Of a DNA stretch of 64,000 nucleotides, positions 45,881 to 57,474 are shown one piece after another. The notes beneath the pieces were generated by a model. The model was not told the origin of the DNA. It was given only the letters and a program-made list of their open reading frames with translations, and did not search any database. Numbering within the stretch: the stretch's first letter is position 1; the number at the start of each line of letters is the position of its first letter. The stretch lies in the NCBI GenBank assembly GCA_001600495.1, contig BCKE01000004.1:607852-671851 (forward strand), given 5' to 3'. Made by a program: the position numbers and the translations under genes. The stretch is from Pilasporangium apinafurcum. Its lineage: Eukaryota; Oomycota; Peronosporomycetes; Pythiales; Pythiaceae.

Positions 45881-46293
45881 TCTGATCTGTGTCAGAGAGA
45901 TCGCGGCTTACTTCAGCGTACTACAATTCCCTTAATCCTCCTGACATTCACCGGGAGATAAGCCAAAGCCTGTACGACCACAACCACGTAGAGAAGAAGC
46001 GCAGTAATTTCAACAGCAATACATGAGACCAAATTTACCTACCGCCAATCATGTTGAAGCTATTCCTGTCTTGAAACAACACATTCCAAAAATACAATTT
46101 CGATCATTGTATAAAAAGCCACCAGAATGAGAAGTAATGACGTCAAAGAGCGCGCAATAACCCGCGCATTATCTTTCATATTCATAGCACTTGCTTGATC
46201 AAAAACAGCGATGCGCGCTCGGTTGACGTGATACAGTTAGAAATATTGTTCCTGACTTCAGTCCTTCGATCACGTTTGGCAGGTCGAATACAG
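45881..46293. other. Intergenic between the EF-hand gene and the SRPK stop
   Basis: About 410 bases with no ORF of interest. Holds the promoter of the EF-hand gene and the 3' flank of the SRPK gene. Confidence 0.5.
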
Positions 46294-49258
46294 CTACCTA
46301 TCAATTTCCTCGTCTTCGTCTTCCTCGTCATCACAATCTAGTGAAGTAATCCATGGGTGTGCTAGACATTCTTCGGCAGTAGCTCGTTTCGACTGGTCAT
46401 AACGAAGCATTGGCTCCAAAAATGATGCAAGTGATTTGGCCCCACGACGTGGATAGCGATACTTCTCAATCAGAACATTCTCTAAATTCCAAAACTTGAG
46501 ATTCCGAATGCGTTTTAATTCTCCCTTACGATTGAAGAATTCCTTTGAACCACGTGGACATCCCGTAAATGACTTGGGCATCTTGCCCAATAATTCGATC
46601 ATTTGTGCTAAATGGTCCTCGTCCCGATTAAAGTTCCGACCACTTTTCGGATCAAAAAGAAGATCTCCGGTCAATAACTCAAATATGAAGCACGCCATCG
46701 ACCAGATATCCGCTGATGTATCGTATTTCTTGCCCAGTATCACCTCAGGGCTCCGATACTGGCGGGTTTGGATGTCGTCGGTGAAGTGCTTGTGCGTCCA
46801 ACAAGCATTTCCGAGATCACATATTTTAGCGTTCCCTCGCATCATATCAAACGTCGGTCTTGTACGAATCTCTTGAAGACAATCTTGCCATGGCTCCATT
46901 CGCGTTGCCAGTGACTTTACAACTAGAACCTCATCCGGCGAGCGGAGAAATGAGGACATTAACATTCCTTGTATGACACACTTGTTTTCGTCATCATCGC
47001 TGCCCTTCACCTCCACGTGTGCTCGTCGATTTTCGTCATCAGATTGTGAATTTGGCAAATAAAAACCAGGCAGTGCAAACGACATGGACGTGTCGACAGT
47101 CAAGAAACAAAAATTATCGATCTGATCTTCTAAATAACCTATTGATTGACACAAAAGCATTACATCCATTGGTTAGCAAATACTCGGAGGGCAAAGTTAA
47201 CATAAGCTCGAGAACGCACCAAATATAGCTGTGGCATATCGCACATCAAATTCCAATCTCCAAAGGCAAAGCTTTTTATTTATCGGAAGAGAAGGAGATG
47301 GCGCTCGGTTCTTCACTAGTGGGCTCAGCGCTTCATCTATTGACAATAGAGTATCTTCGTTGAGGCGGTCCAAGTACCTTTGAATACATAAACATCAAAA
47401 TAATCAAATATTATATCACGGCATAAACACTTCCCAGCAAAGAAACAGCTTGATACTAACCTTAGCACAAAGGAAGTAATTACAACTTCATTGTTGCCAT
47501 TCTGCGATTGTGATGAAGGAATCGGAATCGTAAATTCAGTTTCCTTTTTCCTCGATCCTGCCACTCTGCCCTCTGGAAGCAACAGTATCACGCGTGCAGC
47601 GAATTCTGGAGGTAAATCTACCCAATCTTCATCATCATCAGTGCGCGATTTACGTGTTGATGCATCCTTACGATCTTTAGCGGGCATTAACACCACTTTT
47701 GTTTCTGTCGAAATATCTATATCCCCAGGCGAAACAAAATTACAGGCGAACATGCTCGCTTGCTCCTGTTCCGTGATTTTGAGCTCTTCCATCATGTCAT
47801 CAAGTTTGTCGACAGGCTCGGCATTCTCGGTGTTTCCAGTCGACATTTCTGGAGCCTCGTCTTCCGTTCCTGTCTCCAAATTCTGCTTCTTGATTTTCTG
47901 TCGTCTCTTTTTCTCTTTCTTTTTGAGCTTTTTCTTTTCCTCTTTCGACAATCCCACATCTTGTGTCCCGCCAGACTCACGGATGGATGTATCTTGGTAA
48001 TGTTTACCGTTCGAGGTCCTTCTATTTTGTGTAAACGGTCTAAATTGTGAAGGCTGGACTTTGGGTAGCTGGGGAATACGATATGATAGCAAAACGTTCT
48101 CCGGTTTCATATCCGTGTGAATGATATGGCACTTGGAGTGAAGAAATGCAAGGCCCTCTAAAATATCCTTTGCCAAACGCTTCACCAACTGCATTGGGAT
48201 GCCTCGATAATTGTAGTGCTTGATCAGGGTAAGGAGGTTATCACCAAGCATTTCAAATACCATGCAGACATCTGCCCAAGGAAACGGAAGAAAAAATATA
48301 ACCACAGTCAGATAAAAATACAGTATCTAACATGCACATGCAAGTACGCAGTATTTACGTCTGCCATTGGGGCCAACGTGCTCAAACGAGTCGATGAGTC
48401 GCACGACCTTAATGTCCGCGATCTTGCTCTCTTGAGCGGCTGCCACAGTGCATTCCAAGAGCTTGATTTCATCTTTCGCTGCTTCTGTGTAATGTCGGGC
48501 GCTTTTCTGAACTTTAAGCGCAACAATTTCCTCCGTGGCTCTGTCTAGACACTTCCATACTGTTGAAAAATGTCCCCACCCAAGTTTCTCCAGCACTTCG
48601 AATCGTGCATTGTACACTTCACCCACCTACCGTCAACATCATCATGGTCTCATTACATTAAGCGTCCAAACCTATACGCACCATACATTCGTACCTTGAC
48701 GCGATGGTAACCACCTGGCTTATAACTGCCATCGTCTTCTTCCTCACTCTCGGACGAATAATAGTCCACACCATCGTCTTCTTCGTCCTTCAGCTCACAC
48801 TGATCATCGTCTTCCATCGGGGTCGAACTGCCATTCGGCGACACTGCCTCATCAGAAAGCGAGCTACGCACACTGGAGCCCATATGTGTAGCCGAAAATG
48901 CATATAATGAATCTTCTTCTGCATCCATTCGTCTGAAGGCGCTCATACCCCCACTAGCTGCACCTTGCGTGGGTTGATTGCCCTTACAACCTTCTTCATC
49001 CTCTCTGCCATCACCAACATCATCATCACACTGACCAGCCATTGCACTATCAGAACCCTGAACAGCATTCGCTGTGAGTTTTTTCTTTCGCTTTTTCTTC
49101 TTCTTCGAGGCAGTAGCGGGCGAAGGCGCCACTGTAGAGTTAATAGATCGATTCATTCCCGTAGTATCATCGTCATCATCATCATTATCATCACCATTGG
49201 CACGCACGAACCACCACCAGAGACAAGCAAAGTACATCATCACATATACAGACGTCAT
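46294..49258 (-). CDS. SR-protein kinase (SRPK family)
   Basis: Exons: N-terminal 49258-48695, then 48626-48359, 48271-47461, 47377-47220 and 47138-46294, 881 aa. The kinase is split by a long acidic/Lys-rich spacer, as in SRPKs. Lobe one has KLGWGHFSTVWKC, IVALKVQKSARHY, CMVFEMLGDNLLTLIKHYNY and HIIHTDMKPENVLL. The spacer (about 350 residues, with KKKLKKKEKKRRQKIKKQ) follows. Lobe two has AKICDLGNACWTHKHFTDDI and QTRQYRSPEVILG. The family phosphorylates SR splicing factors. The N-terminal exon carries acidic runs and KKKKKRKKK. Its first residues (MTSVYVMMYFACLWWW) are oddly hydrophobic; the true start may lie further in. Confidence 0.92.
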
Positions 49259-49748
49259 ATTCTTCTTCTCCACTAAGTATGAATGTTGAAGATGAGAATA
49301 AAACACATACGCACGTACCCGCATGCACACTTAGCGGCACTTTTGGTTCCATTTTTCCCTCGTTTCCTTTTTTGCAGCTGGTGACAATCATTGCCATCCA
49401 GGAAATTACGTTTAGCCCAAAAATCCAAAAAATTTATTTTGTCCAATCAAAAAGTAGTACTTCTATTATATTAGCCAATTAAAACAATATTTTCCAATAT
49501 GGGTTCCCTCCATTGTGGACGATAGCGGAGAGAATTTGAGCGGACGAGTAGTGGATCCACTTGGTGAAACCCTACCACAGCCATAGCGTCCACTCATCTG
49601 TCCCACCTCAGCAACTCTTCAACAGTAACTGGTAAACGTCGACATTGCTGACGCGTGATGCAACTGTCGTCGCGCTCGGTCTGATTTCCCTCCCACATCA
49701 GCGTTCGTGCGTGTTCTGCTACTCTACGGTGTCCTCAGCACCCAAATA
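49259..49748. other. Intergenic between the SRPK gene and the next minus-strand gene
   Basis: About 490 bases. Upstream flank of the SRPK gene; the minus-strand frame of the N-terminal exon stays open to 49330 without a conserved start. No other feature. Confidence 0.4.
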
Positions 49749-51230
49749 TTAGCTGTTTTTGATACCCAAGTGCTTCAAATACTTGAAGCGGATGTCGTGA
49801 GGAGACCGTGCGCGAGGAGCTAGCTTAATCTGAGTCTGGGTTGGGCATAACGTGAGGCTGGGGATGGGATTGCTACCGTTGCTACCAATGCGTAAAGTAG
49901 GTGAAGACACAGCTGCTGCTTTCGCTTTGTCTGCTTCTTTCACCTGCAGCTCCGCTAAATACGCACGCATCAGAGCTTCTTCACGTTCCATGACTTCGTT
50001 TTCCATTGCTTCAGCTTGGCACTGTTCCTCGTATTCACGTTCCATCTCTTCGTATACATCATCTAAATTTCGTTCGACCATGGCAATGAATTCGGACCGT
50101 GTGTGCCACATGCAATCGCGCTGTCGCTTCGAATAGTCCCGGTGCAACGGGATATAGAACAGTTCTGCCTCCTCATTAAACACCACGGTTTTCTTTCGCT
50201 GCAAAATGGAGTCACTGCGTGATAGCGAACTGCCTCTACGCCTTGCGCTGCCTTCTGTTTCTGATGTCGAATTGCTGGATTTACTCGTGGTGGCGTCCTT
50301 CTGCTCTTTGTCGGCGCCATACCAACTCGCGATGAACTGAAAGAACGTCTTCGACTCGCCTTGTTTGCCTGCATCGTTGAGACGCACTTTCAATCCTTCC
50401 TTGCGTTCTTTTTTCCGGCCAGTCGAGCGTTCTAAATCGCGTCGCGTTAAACTAATACCGAGTTGCGTCCAGTACTGCCTTCGAATCGCCATCGAATCAC
50501 GACCTAATTGAGGTGCCACAATAGGGGCTACTGTTGCTGTTGCACCTATTCCGCCATCCAAACTTCTGACATTTCGTGGTGGCATGATGAGCTGTAATGA
50601 GCGTGGTGTCGTCGGTAAACTTTCTGCATCTGCACAGGTGCGTTTCGTGTGTTTCCTGTTGGAGTTCTGTCGTGATCGTCGGCGGCGTTTTTCTTCTTCA
50701 ACCGCTAAGTCATCAACAGGGCATACCTGTAGCATTGACGACATAGGTTTCACGAGAAATCCCGTCGGATCCTCGTGATCATCATCTATATCGTCGTCAT
50801 CATCATCAGAGCCAAACGCTCCATCACCACTGGAACTGCTGCTGCAGCTTGATCGTTCACTACTGCAAATGGTCGTATCGCTATGGCCATCTAATGTCGG
50901 CAACAAACGCTGTTGTTGTTGTGCCGATGCCCGCTCAACGACAATAGATGTGTCGGCAAACGACGATTGATTGTCCGCACTGCGGTGCTTGCTCACAACG
51001 ATATTGTTGCTTTTGGTGGTAGTGCTCGCAGAAGACGCATTCGCCACCTGCCTCGGATGAGTAGTTATGCACATCTCGTTCGCACTTGCAATAAGTGATC
51101 CGTTGTTAGCCGTCGTAGCTGAGGACGGCGAAATGTCAAATGGCTGCAATGGAGAGGATGATGTGTGAGAAGTGAAAGAGGAGGTAACTGTTGCAAGCGC
51201 TTGTCTCTCTGTTGTTCGTTTGCCATCCAT
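49749..51230 (-). CDS. Disordered protein with a conserved V-F-acidic/W motif, unknown function
   Basis: Single exon, 493 aa. Mostly low complexity: Ser/Thr-rich N-terminus, a polyacidic stretch DDDDDDIDDDHED at about residue 150, and basic patches. One ordered block lies at about residues 340-410: TVVFNEEAELFYIPLHRDYS, then RDCMWHTRSEFIAMVERN and a Glu-rich helix. This resembles a segment (VxF...V...IP...Y...WYT..E) that I associate with many stramenopile proteins of unknown role. The C-terminus, RFKYLKHLGIKNS, is also ordered-looking. No enzymatic domain is visible. Confidence 0.75.
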   Translation of the reverse strand: MDGKRTTERQALATVTSSFTSHTSSSPLQPFDISPSSATTANNGSLIASANEMCITTHPRQVANASSASTTTKSNNIVVSKHRSADNQSSFADTSIVVERASAQQQQRLLPTLDGHSDTTICSSERSSCSSSSSGDGAFGSDDDDDDIDDDHEDPTGFLVKPMSSMLQVCPVDDLAVEEEKRRRRSRQNSNRKHTKRTCADAESLPTTPRSLQLIMPPRNVRSLDGGIGATATVAPIVAPQLGRDSMAIRRQYWTQLGISLTRRDLERSTGRKKERKEGLKVRLNDAGKQGESKTFFQFIASWYGADKEQKDATTSKSSNSTSETEGSARRRGSSLSRSDSILQRKKTVVFNEEAELFYIPLHRDYSKRQRDCMWHTRSEFIAMVERNLDDVYEEMEREYEEQCQAEAMENEVMEREEALMRAYLAELQVKEADKAKAAAVSSPTLRIGSNGSNPIPSLTLCPTQTQIKLAPRARSPHDIRFKYLKHLGIKNS

Positions 51231-52011
51231 GAGGGTCGTTCGAATGGATGGGAGAAAGAAGGAGGGGGGATCGGGCGTTTTTCTTGTGGGGAGTGCTCTG
51301 CCTGCGTCGTCACCGCCACCACACCACTAGTACACCCACCTCTCCGGAATAGTGGGATCGATGGGCAACGAAAGAATGAGTTTTCTTTTCTTCTGTTACT
51401 ATACACCACAACAACACGCCCCATCCCCTTTATTGAGTGCGCTCGTGTATACCTCACTGCAACACAACAAACCAGCTGAACCAAACACTGTGGGGGCGGA
51501 GGGAGCGTAGCCCCTTTCCCTATGCCATAGAATATCCGGATATACCCACCTAAAAATAATTGAAAAAGTAAAGTATACACTTACATCTTCTTTCTTTTAT
51601 CCGGCTTTCCAACCTCCAGTAAATCTTGCCCACTAGAATCTGGCTGGATTGTTGACGTGGGAACTGATAATGTGTATACTAACGGGGTGGAACTACGTAC
51701 AGACGATGAGTAAGACGAAAAAGGGCGAGAAGTGCACAGTAGCTACACGCACATTCAATGGGACCATGCGTCTCGCTTTTTATGCGAAACGTATCCATGG
51801 ATTCATTTGCTTTCATTCGTACTTTTACGATTTGCCGTGTTTGGATAGAATTGTTCGTTATGTATGTGTGTGTGTTTTTTTTTTTGCGAACCGTCGCTCG
51901 TTTTGTTCTCAGAAAATGGGTGCTTTTGGTGATGCTGGACGAGTCACCTTGACATGATTGGGTTAGAACGCTATTTTTGAGCTGACTAAACACGCGTCAC
52001 AGCTCACTGGA
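51231..52011. other. Divergent upstream region of two uncharacterised genes
   Basis: About 780 bases with ORFs on both strands but none supported. A coding-like patch on the plus strand near 51709-51800 (MSKTKKGEKCTVATRTFNG) could be an unrecognised 5' exon. Confidence 0.35.
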
Positions 52012-54516
52012 ATGGGCGAAAGGGCGAGTGTTGTTTTGACTTGGGTACCTGCTTGGATAGATGAGTGAGAAATGCAACCATCACATCTTCCTCCTCACCT
52101 CCAGCACCGGTCTATTCGTCAAGAGCGGCTTTATAATGGAACCAAGATCATCAAAACGTACATCCATGAGTCAGAACTGCGCCGTGAATGCTCCAGGTGA
52201 ATGCCACTTTTTGTAGCTGATCGGTAGTCTTACTCCTGGACGTTTGCACTCAATAGTTAGAATTGTGGTGGCTGTAGGTTCAACAACTCGCTGAGCTTGC
52301 TCAGTCCAAGGCAAGCGCAATTGCGACAAGAGGACCATGCCAATAGCTGTGAAACAGAAGAAATATCAACGGATGAGCGCTGTAGCAAGGATGGTGATCA
52401 GACTCAGAAAACCACATTTGAAACCACACCAAACAACCCGCTCATACCGACGCCGCCTCCACATTTTGGGCTTCACGGTTCGCGTAATAATCAACTCGAG
52501 AATGCTGCAGTCACTGATGTGCAGCCGCTAGCAGCGTTCTTTGCTGGAAAACGTGTGTCTCATCGCGAGCGGCGACTGTCCATTATCAACACTAATGCTG
52601 TGCCGGTCACATCGAATGGAACAGGATCAGGTGGGAACAATGTGACGTCACAGAGCCCCTTGCGACCGCATTTAATGCTGAAGCGAAAGCTCCAAATGGA
52701 GTCGGTGGCATTGCATCCGCATCGCATGATCACAAATGCGCGTCTCAACAGTCCACGGGCGAAGAATAACGTGAGAATAATCGATCAAAATGACTAAGCA
52801 CAAATTTTTGATTTCGACGCCCTAACCGCTCATTTGTCGTTTGCTAGTTGGCAGCCAAATTGGACGCGATCGCGAAGAACCCCCACTACCTACGCCGGAA
52901 GGTAGTGTTGGGCGACGACAAAGCTGCGAAAGGGTACTCAAAGGCGCACTCGCCACGGCATGCAAGTACCGTTACGATTGGAGCGGCTGGAGGAGGGCCA
53001 AACAACAACAATAGTAGCGATGGGTCAGCATCTGCCACTAGAAGTGGAGCTGCCAGTAATAAAGACACAGTTGAATCGGAAATGGAGAAGAAAGTCATGA
53101 TTGCATTTGGGCAAAGTACGTTCAATCTTATATGAGTCTTGGTGTACGCCGCAAAAATGATTGTATTTATTATTCATGGAACTGTAGTTGTTCGACTTTG
53201 GCGGGAACGGAAACGTCGATCAGAAGAAGCAGCGCTCAACATCATGAATAGTAAAGGCTACGGAGGCAGTGCTGGCGCAGGTAGGAACAACAACAAGCTG
53301 CGGATAGAAATCTCGTCTCAGTCACCCAACGTCATGAGCATTCTCAGTCGTCGCGTCATTCGAGAAGTGCCAGCATTCAAATTTTTTGATGAAGAACCAG
53401 AAACAAGTTCCTCAAGTACAACTACCCCACATCTTACAGCAAAAGCGTCTGCTCATTCTGGTCATTCTATTGCTGGACGAACAACAGCATCTGCATCTTC
53501 AAATATAACCCTTGCTCCACATCCTCCTCGTGCTACTCCAAAGGGTGTTTGTTATACTTTGGATGCCTCAGGATGTCGTAAAATCAAGATGCAGTCTGGT
53601 GGACTCCTTGCAGGAACAACCAATCGAATTGACCCACACCAGCAAGACGAAGAAATCACGCTCGAAAAAGCCACCTGCAAAAGCTTGCATCGCAAGTACG
53701 ATTATCGTGTTCTCTTTGTCTTGGTTGTGCTCAGTATTGGTTTCTGAATTGACAACGCATCGATATGTATTAGGATGGTGAAGCGCGTGAAAAGCAAACG
53801 CATGGCTATTCTCCGCTTAACCGAGGATTTTCGAAAATCAAGGCGGGACTTGACCATGAAGCTGCGATCACAATTGGGTAAGGAAATCTATGCATTTTTA
53901 TCCTTTCCTAAGTAACCCAAAGAACGAAGCAAACTAAAGTGATCGTTTCTAATTTTCGACAAAGCATTGCATCAGGCAGAAGGCGAAAAGATGTTCAATA
54001 CTCGACTAGCCCTGCTCATGTCCGATGATGTAAGTCTTCCACATTACCAATCACAAAAGGAGCTTCACTTGGCAAGAATCCGATCTCGTAAAGCATACAT
54101 GCTGGAAAAATGCCAGGTACTGCGTATATACTCTGTACTGTTTGCCTGATGGCTGCATTATCGAAGTTGATAACGCTTACTTTGGCATTGTTTAGACCTT
54201 GCATGTGTTTGGTATGTTGCTACAACATATTGAAGCCCTAGGTGAAGCGAGCGGGGAAGACCTATCATCATGCGAAATGCATTTTCTCGACCTCTTTCGC
54301 TGTGTCGTTGATAAAGATCAAGTATTAACGCCACTGATCTGTGAAGGTATCCGGCAGCTACTCACCAAGAAGGATCTTCAGCATCCCATTGTAGTGGTAG
54401 GGAGTCTTCGTTTCGTTTGTGGATATGGAGTCCAACGTGCTGATTCATGGTTGTATTTTGCTTTCTTGTATCTTAAGGACCTCTTGAAAATTTTGGATCG
54501 TGAAGTCGATCAATAA
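52012..54516 (+). CDS. Uncharacterised nine-exon protein with disordered middle and helical C-terminus
   Basis: Exons 52012-52044, 52105-52196, 52278-52770, 52848-53115, 53188-53695, 53774-53877, 53965-54116, 54196-54396 and 54478-54516; the phases close perfectly to 629 aa, which strongly supports a real gene. Residues about 45-390 are disordered (Asn/Ser/Gly/Pro-rich). From about 390 onward there are basic helices (MVKRVKSKRMAILRLTEDF) and an ordered helical region (LHVFGMLLQHIEALGEAS, then FLDLFRCVVDKDQVLTPLI). No known domain was recognised. The first exon (MGERASVVLTW) is the least certain part. Confidence 0.7.
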
Positions 54517-54666
54517 TCACACGAAGACAGCAATAGAAAAGACACACAAAATATCGTCAAGCTTGTAGAATACTATGAAAAGATAACCTATATACATTTC
54601 CCATGGAGCGGTAGAATCGAACTGTATGAGCTTATTTCTCGCTCTCTCTCCATTCATTCTGCAGTT

Positions 54667-55800
54667 TTATACTGGTACTGAGTGTCGATTTTCTTCATCC
54701 TCGATGTCCGGCGAACTTGATCGATGCCGCAGTTCTGGAGATGACATCTCCTCTGCATTGCTACTTCCTCCTTGATCGTCTACTTCATCATTTTTCACTT
54801 CATCCAACTCTCCAAGCAACTCGTCGTTCACATTTTCTTCAGTTTGGTCCATGTGCTTGAATCGATAGGCGACGAAGCCCACGGCACCAATGGAAACCAC
54901 AGCGGCGGCGACACTACCCACCACCGCACACCATACGGGCCAGCTCAGTGTTGACAGTTTGTAATCATCACTATGTGCGAATTGAACGGCAGTATCGTAC
55001 TGAAGATAGACGCCATCACATACGCCACCCGTGGGCTGGTTCCGTGTTTGCAGCGTATAGCATGAGCTGACTTTGGTACTTGTGGCCGATTTGCAGGTCA
55101 GATCCTGTGTGGCTTCGTTATATGGTACTTGGAAATGGAATGTTCCTGCTTTCATGTCGCTGCTTCGTGAACCATCCGCCATGAAATGGTAGGTGTTGTT
55201 CTCCTTCCACGTCGTCAGCAAGTAGCCGCACTGTACGACGTTGCACTGGTGGAACATACGAATTATCGCACAGTCATCCGACAGGCACTTGGATGCATTC
55301 TTGAAGAAGATCCAGTCTGCGTTCAAGTTCGACTCGGTTAGGTCTACAAACGATCATCAACGAAACAAAACCAAGCGTTAGATACACTCTTCAAGTATCT
55401 GCACCATATCTTCTACTACATTGGACTCACTGGTGAGATTCTGGGCGACGGCACATTTCTGAAAGCGTGTCTCGAGCGTTGTGTTCCCAACGCATCGCTT
55501 GCGGCTGCGTGCCTGGAACATGTTTGTGCAGCCTATGACCAGACTGACACATTGCTTGGTGTCGGCGCAGAGACAATTATCGTTATCACAAAAGACGTCG
55601 TCAATCTGGATCTTTCCATCGATGTTACAGACATCCATAGTGTCACTTTCGCTATCGGTATCAGTAGCGGATGTCGAAGAAGCCAGCAGGTCACTGCAAT
55701 TGCGTGCGTTGTAGCTACACGAACTGCACTCAGAAGCGGCCATGTCTAATGCCATGAACAGGCACAGTGCGATAACCAAGGCCCTCAAGAGCGATCTCAT
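54667..55800 (-). CDS. Type I membrane glycoprotein with Cys-rich ectodomain
   Basis: Two exons, 55800-55431 and 55343-54667, 348 aa. The N-terminus (LLRALVIALCLFMALDMAAS) is a signal peptide. The ectodomain has about 18 cysteines and several N-glycosylation sequons (for example NLT, NNT, NAS). A single transmembrane helix (VWCAVVGSVAAAVVSIGAV) precedes a basic stop-transfer (YRFKHMD) and an acidic cytoplasmic tail ending NRHSVPV. No family recognised. It is likely a surface protein. The intron donor GTGAGT at 55430 is preferred to a 42-nt intron that would otherwise be required. Confidence 0.8.
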
Positions 55801-56102
55801 TGTACTGTGAGGCTATGTTCGGTGCTGTCTTGGTAGATAGAGCTGCGTATTTCGTGTCCACGCTTGGAATCTTCAGCTATCTTGTAGTGGGCCAAGGTTG
55901 TCCAGGCCACTTTTGTTCATGATAAGAGTCACACACGTTTTTAGACTGGCGTTCGGATAATCACAGTATAAATCCTTAATTGTGGGCTATATGAATTACT
56001 GGACCTGATACTGTTGATGATCTTTATAGTGAGCGGTGCGAACTTAGCGGATGGGTAGCAGCTTTTTTCTTTCTTTGAACCGACAAGTGGAACAGTCGGT
56101 CG
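55801..56102. other. Divergent upstream region between the membrane glycoprotein and enkurin genes
   Basis: About 300 bases, no ORF. Serves both promoters. Confidence 0.5.
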
Positions 56103-57381
56103 ATGAGCGGGAATTATGGTATCCGTCGCCGCGATGGTAACTCATCGGAGGCGATAGCAGCGATTCTGCATCCAAATGAGGGCTATCGGTATGAAATTCA
56201 GAGATAATAATTGTCAACTATCGATGGGATGATGTACATGATGTAATCTTGGTGTGGGGTAGTGAGAAATTAAGGCGAAAGGGGATCACGCCGAAGGATT
56301 ATGAGCGCGAAAACAAATTGCGGTTGAAGCAAATACAGGCTAAGAATCGTGAACAACGGCAACGAGAGGTATGCAATATGTTTTCAGTATTGTTCATGGT
56401 TTGGTGATCTTTTTAGTTGATGCGATATTTCATTTTTGAATGATCAATGCGTTTAGGCGGCGCAACAGCAAGAAGCATTCAAGTTGACGCGGTTCAAAGG
56501 TATTCGACCACGAGTGTTTCAGCAAGTAATACGATTCCACATAGCTATGATGTTAAAATCAGTGAATGCACACTAATTGTCTATACACTCGAATATTGCT
56601 TTACAGCAACGAGACGCTACTGGGCACAAGCACGAATTTCTTCGTCGAAACATGGTATCGCCATCTAAACCTACACAGGAATCTACAAGCAACGATGGTA
56701 TATCCGTCTATCAAGAAGGAGACTCTCATCAATTAGTAGCGTCTTCGCCCAATAAGCTAGTGCGGCAACACCTAAAAGCTCCTGTTCCTTCACTGGAAGA
56801 ATTAGAAGAGCGGAACAAGACCCTCGCAGAGAAGGTAAACCGGATAGCTTTGTTATTTGTCTTCAATTTGTACAACGCGAGCCTTGACTGTGAAATGGTA
56901 TGTTTAATAGGTCAAGAAAGAGAAAGTGGACTATGTGAATGCAAACGCGTGGGAAGTGATCAAGAAAGCACCAGCAAAGCCACCTGTTGGCACACAACAT
57001 CTCCGCAATACTCACAGCAGTTATGGTCGCATTCCAGCATATTTATTGAAACGCAAGGAGCAATGGGCGAAAGAGGAAGAAGAGCGACGACGGAATGCTC
57101 CCGATCCAAATTGTCCACCTGGCATGATGATGCTAGACGAAGAAGAGCGATTGCGCACGTTGGACGTGTTACATAAGTCACTGGCAGAAGCACGTTTGCA
57201 GATTAACAAACTACCACTACGAATCGAAACTCCCCGTCAAATTCGTCGTAAAAATGCACTCGAAGCCAAGTTGCATGAAATTGAAGATGCTATCAAAGTA
57301 TTTGATCGGTCCAAAGTGTATGTGGCGATTCCGTTGGTACAAAAAGACGAACATAACCAGCTCAGCAGCGTTGCTGCATAG
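56103..57381 (+). CDS. Enkurin-domain protein (ENKD1/enkurin-like, ciliary)
   Basis: Five exons: 56103-56188, 56263-56368, 56457-56525, 56607-56834 and 56911-57381, 319 aa. Conserved parts are FKLTRFKGIRPRVF in the first third and the C-terminal enkurin domain: YGRIPAYLLKRKEQWA, CPPGMMMLDEEERLRTLDVL, ARLQINKLPLRIETP and IEDAIKVFDRSKVYV. Enkurins are microtubule-inner or axoneme-associated proteins, so a gene like this suggests a species with flagellate stages. The gene converges on SBDS with only 93 bases between the two stops. Confidence 0.88.
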
Positions 57382-57474
57382 ACAGCAGATCAAATGGAAG
57401 CAAAATCGCCAACATTTTTGGTTCGTTATCTTGCTGAAAGGCATATTCAATCAAGAGCGGAGTGGTTTGGTATT

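Noticed and set aside
51065-51580. 171-codon minus-strand ORF
   Set aside because: Mostly overlaps the start of the better supported gene in another frame and the promoter; no conserved features.
55344-55391. 42-nt intron in the membrane glycoprotein gene
   Set aside because: A normal GTGAGT donor at 55430 gives an 87-nt intron in the right phase.
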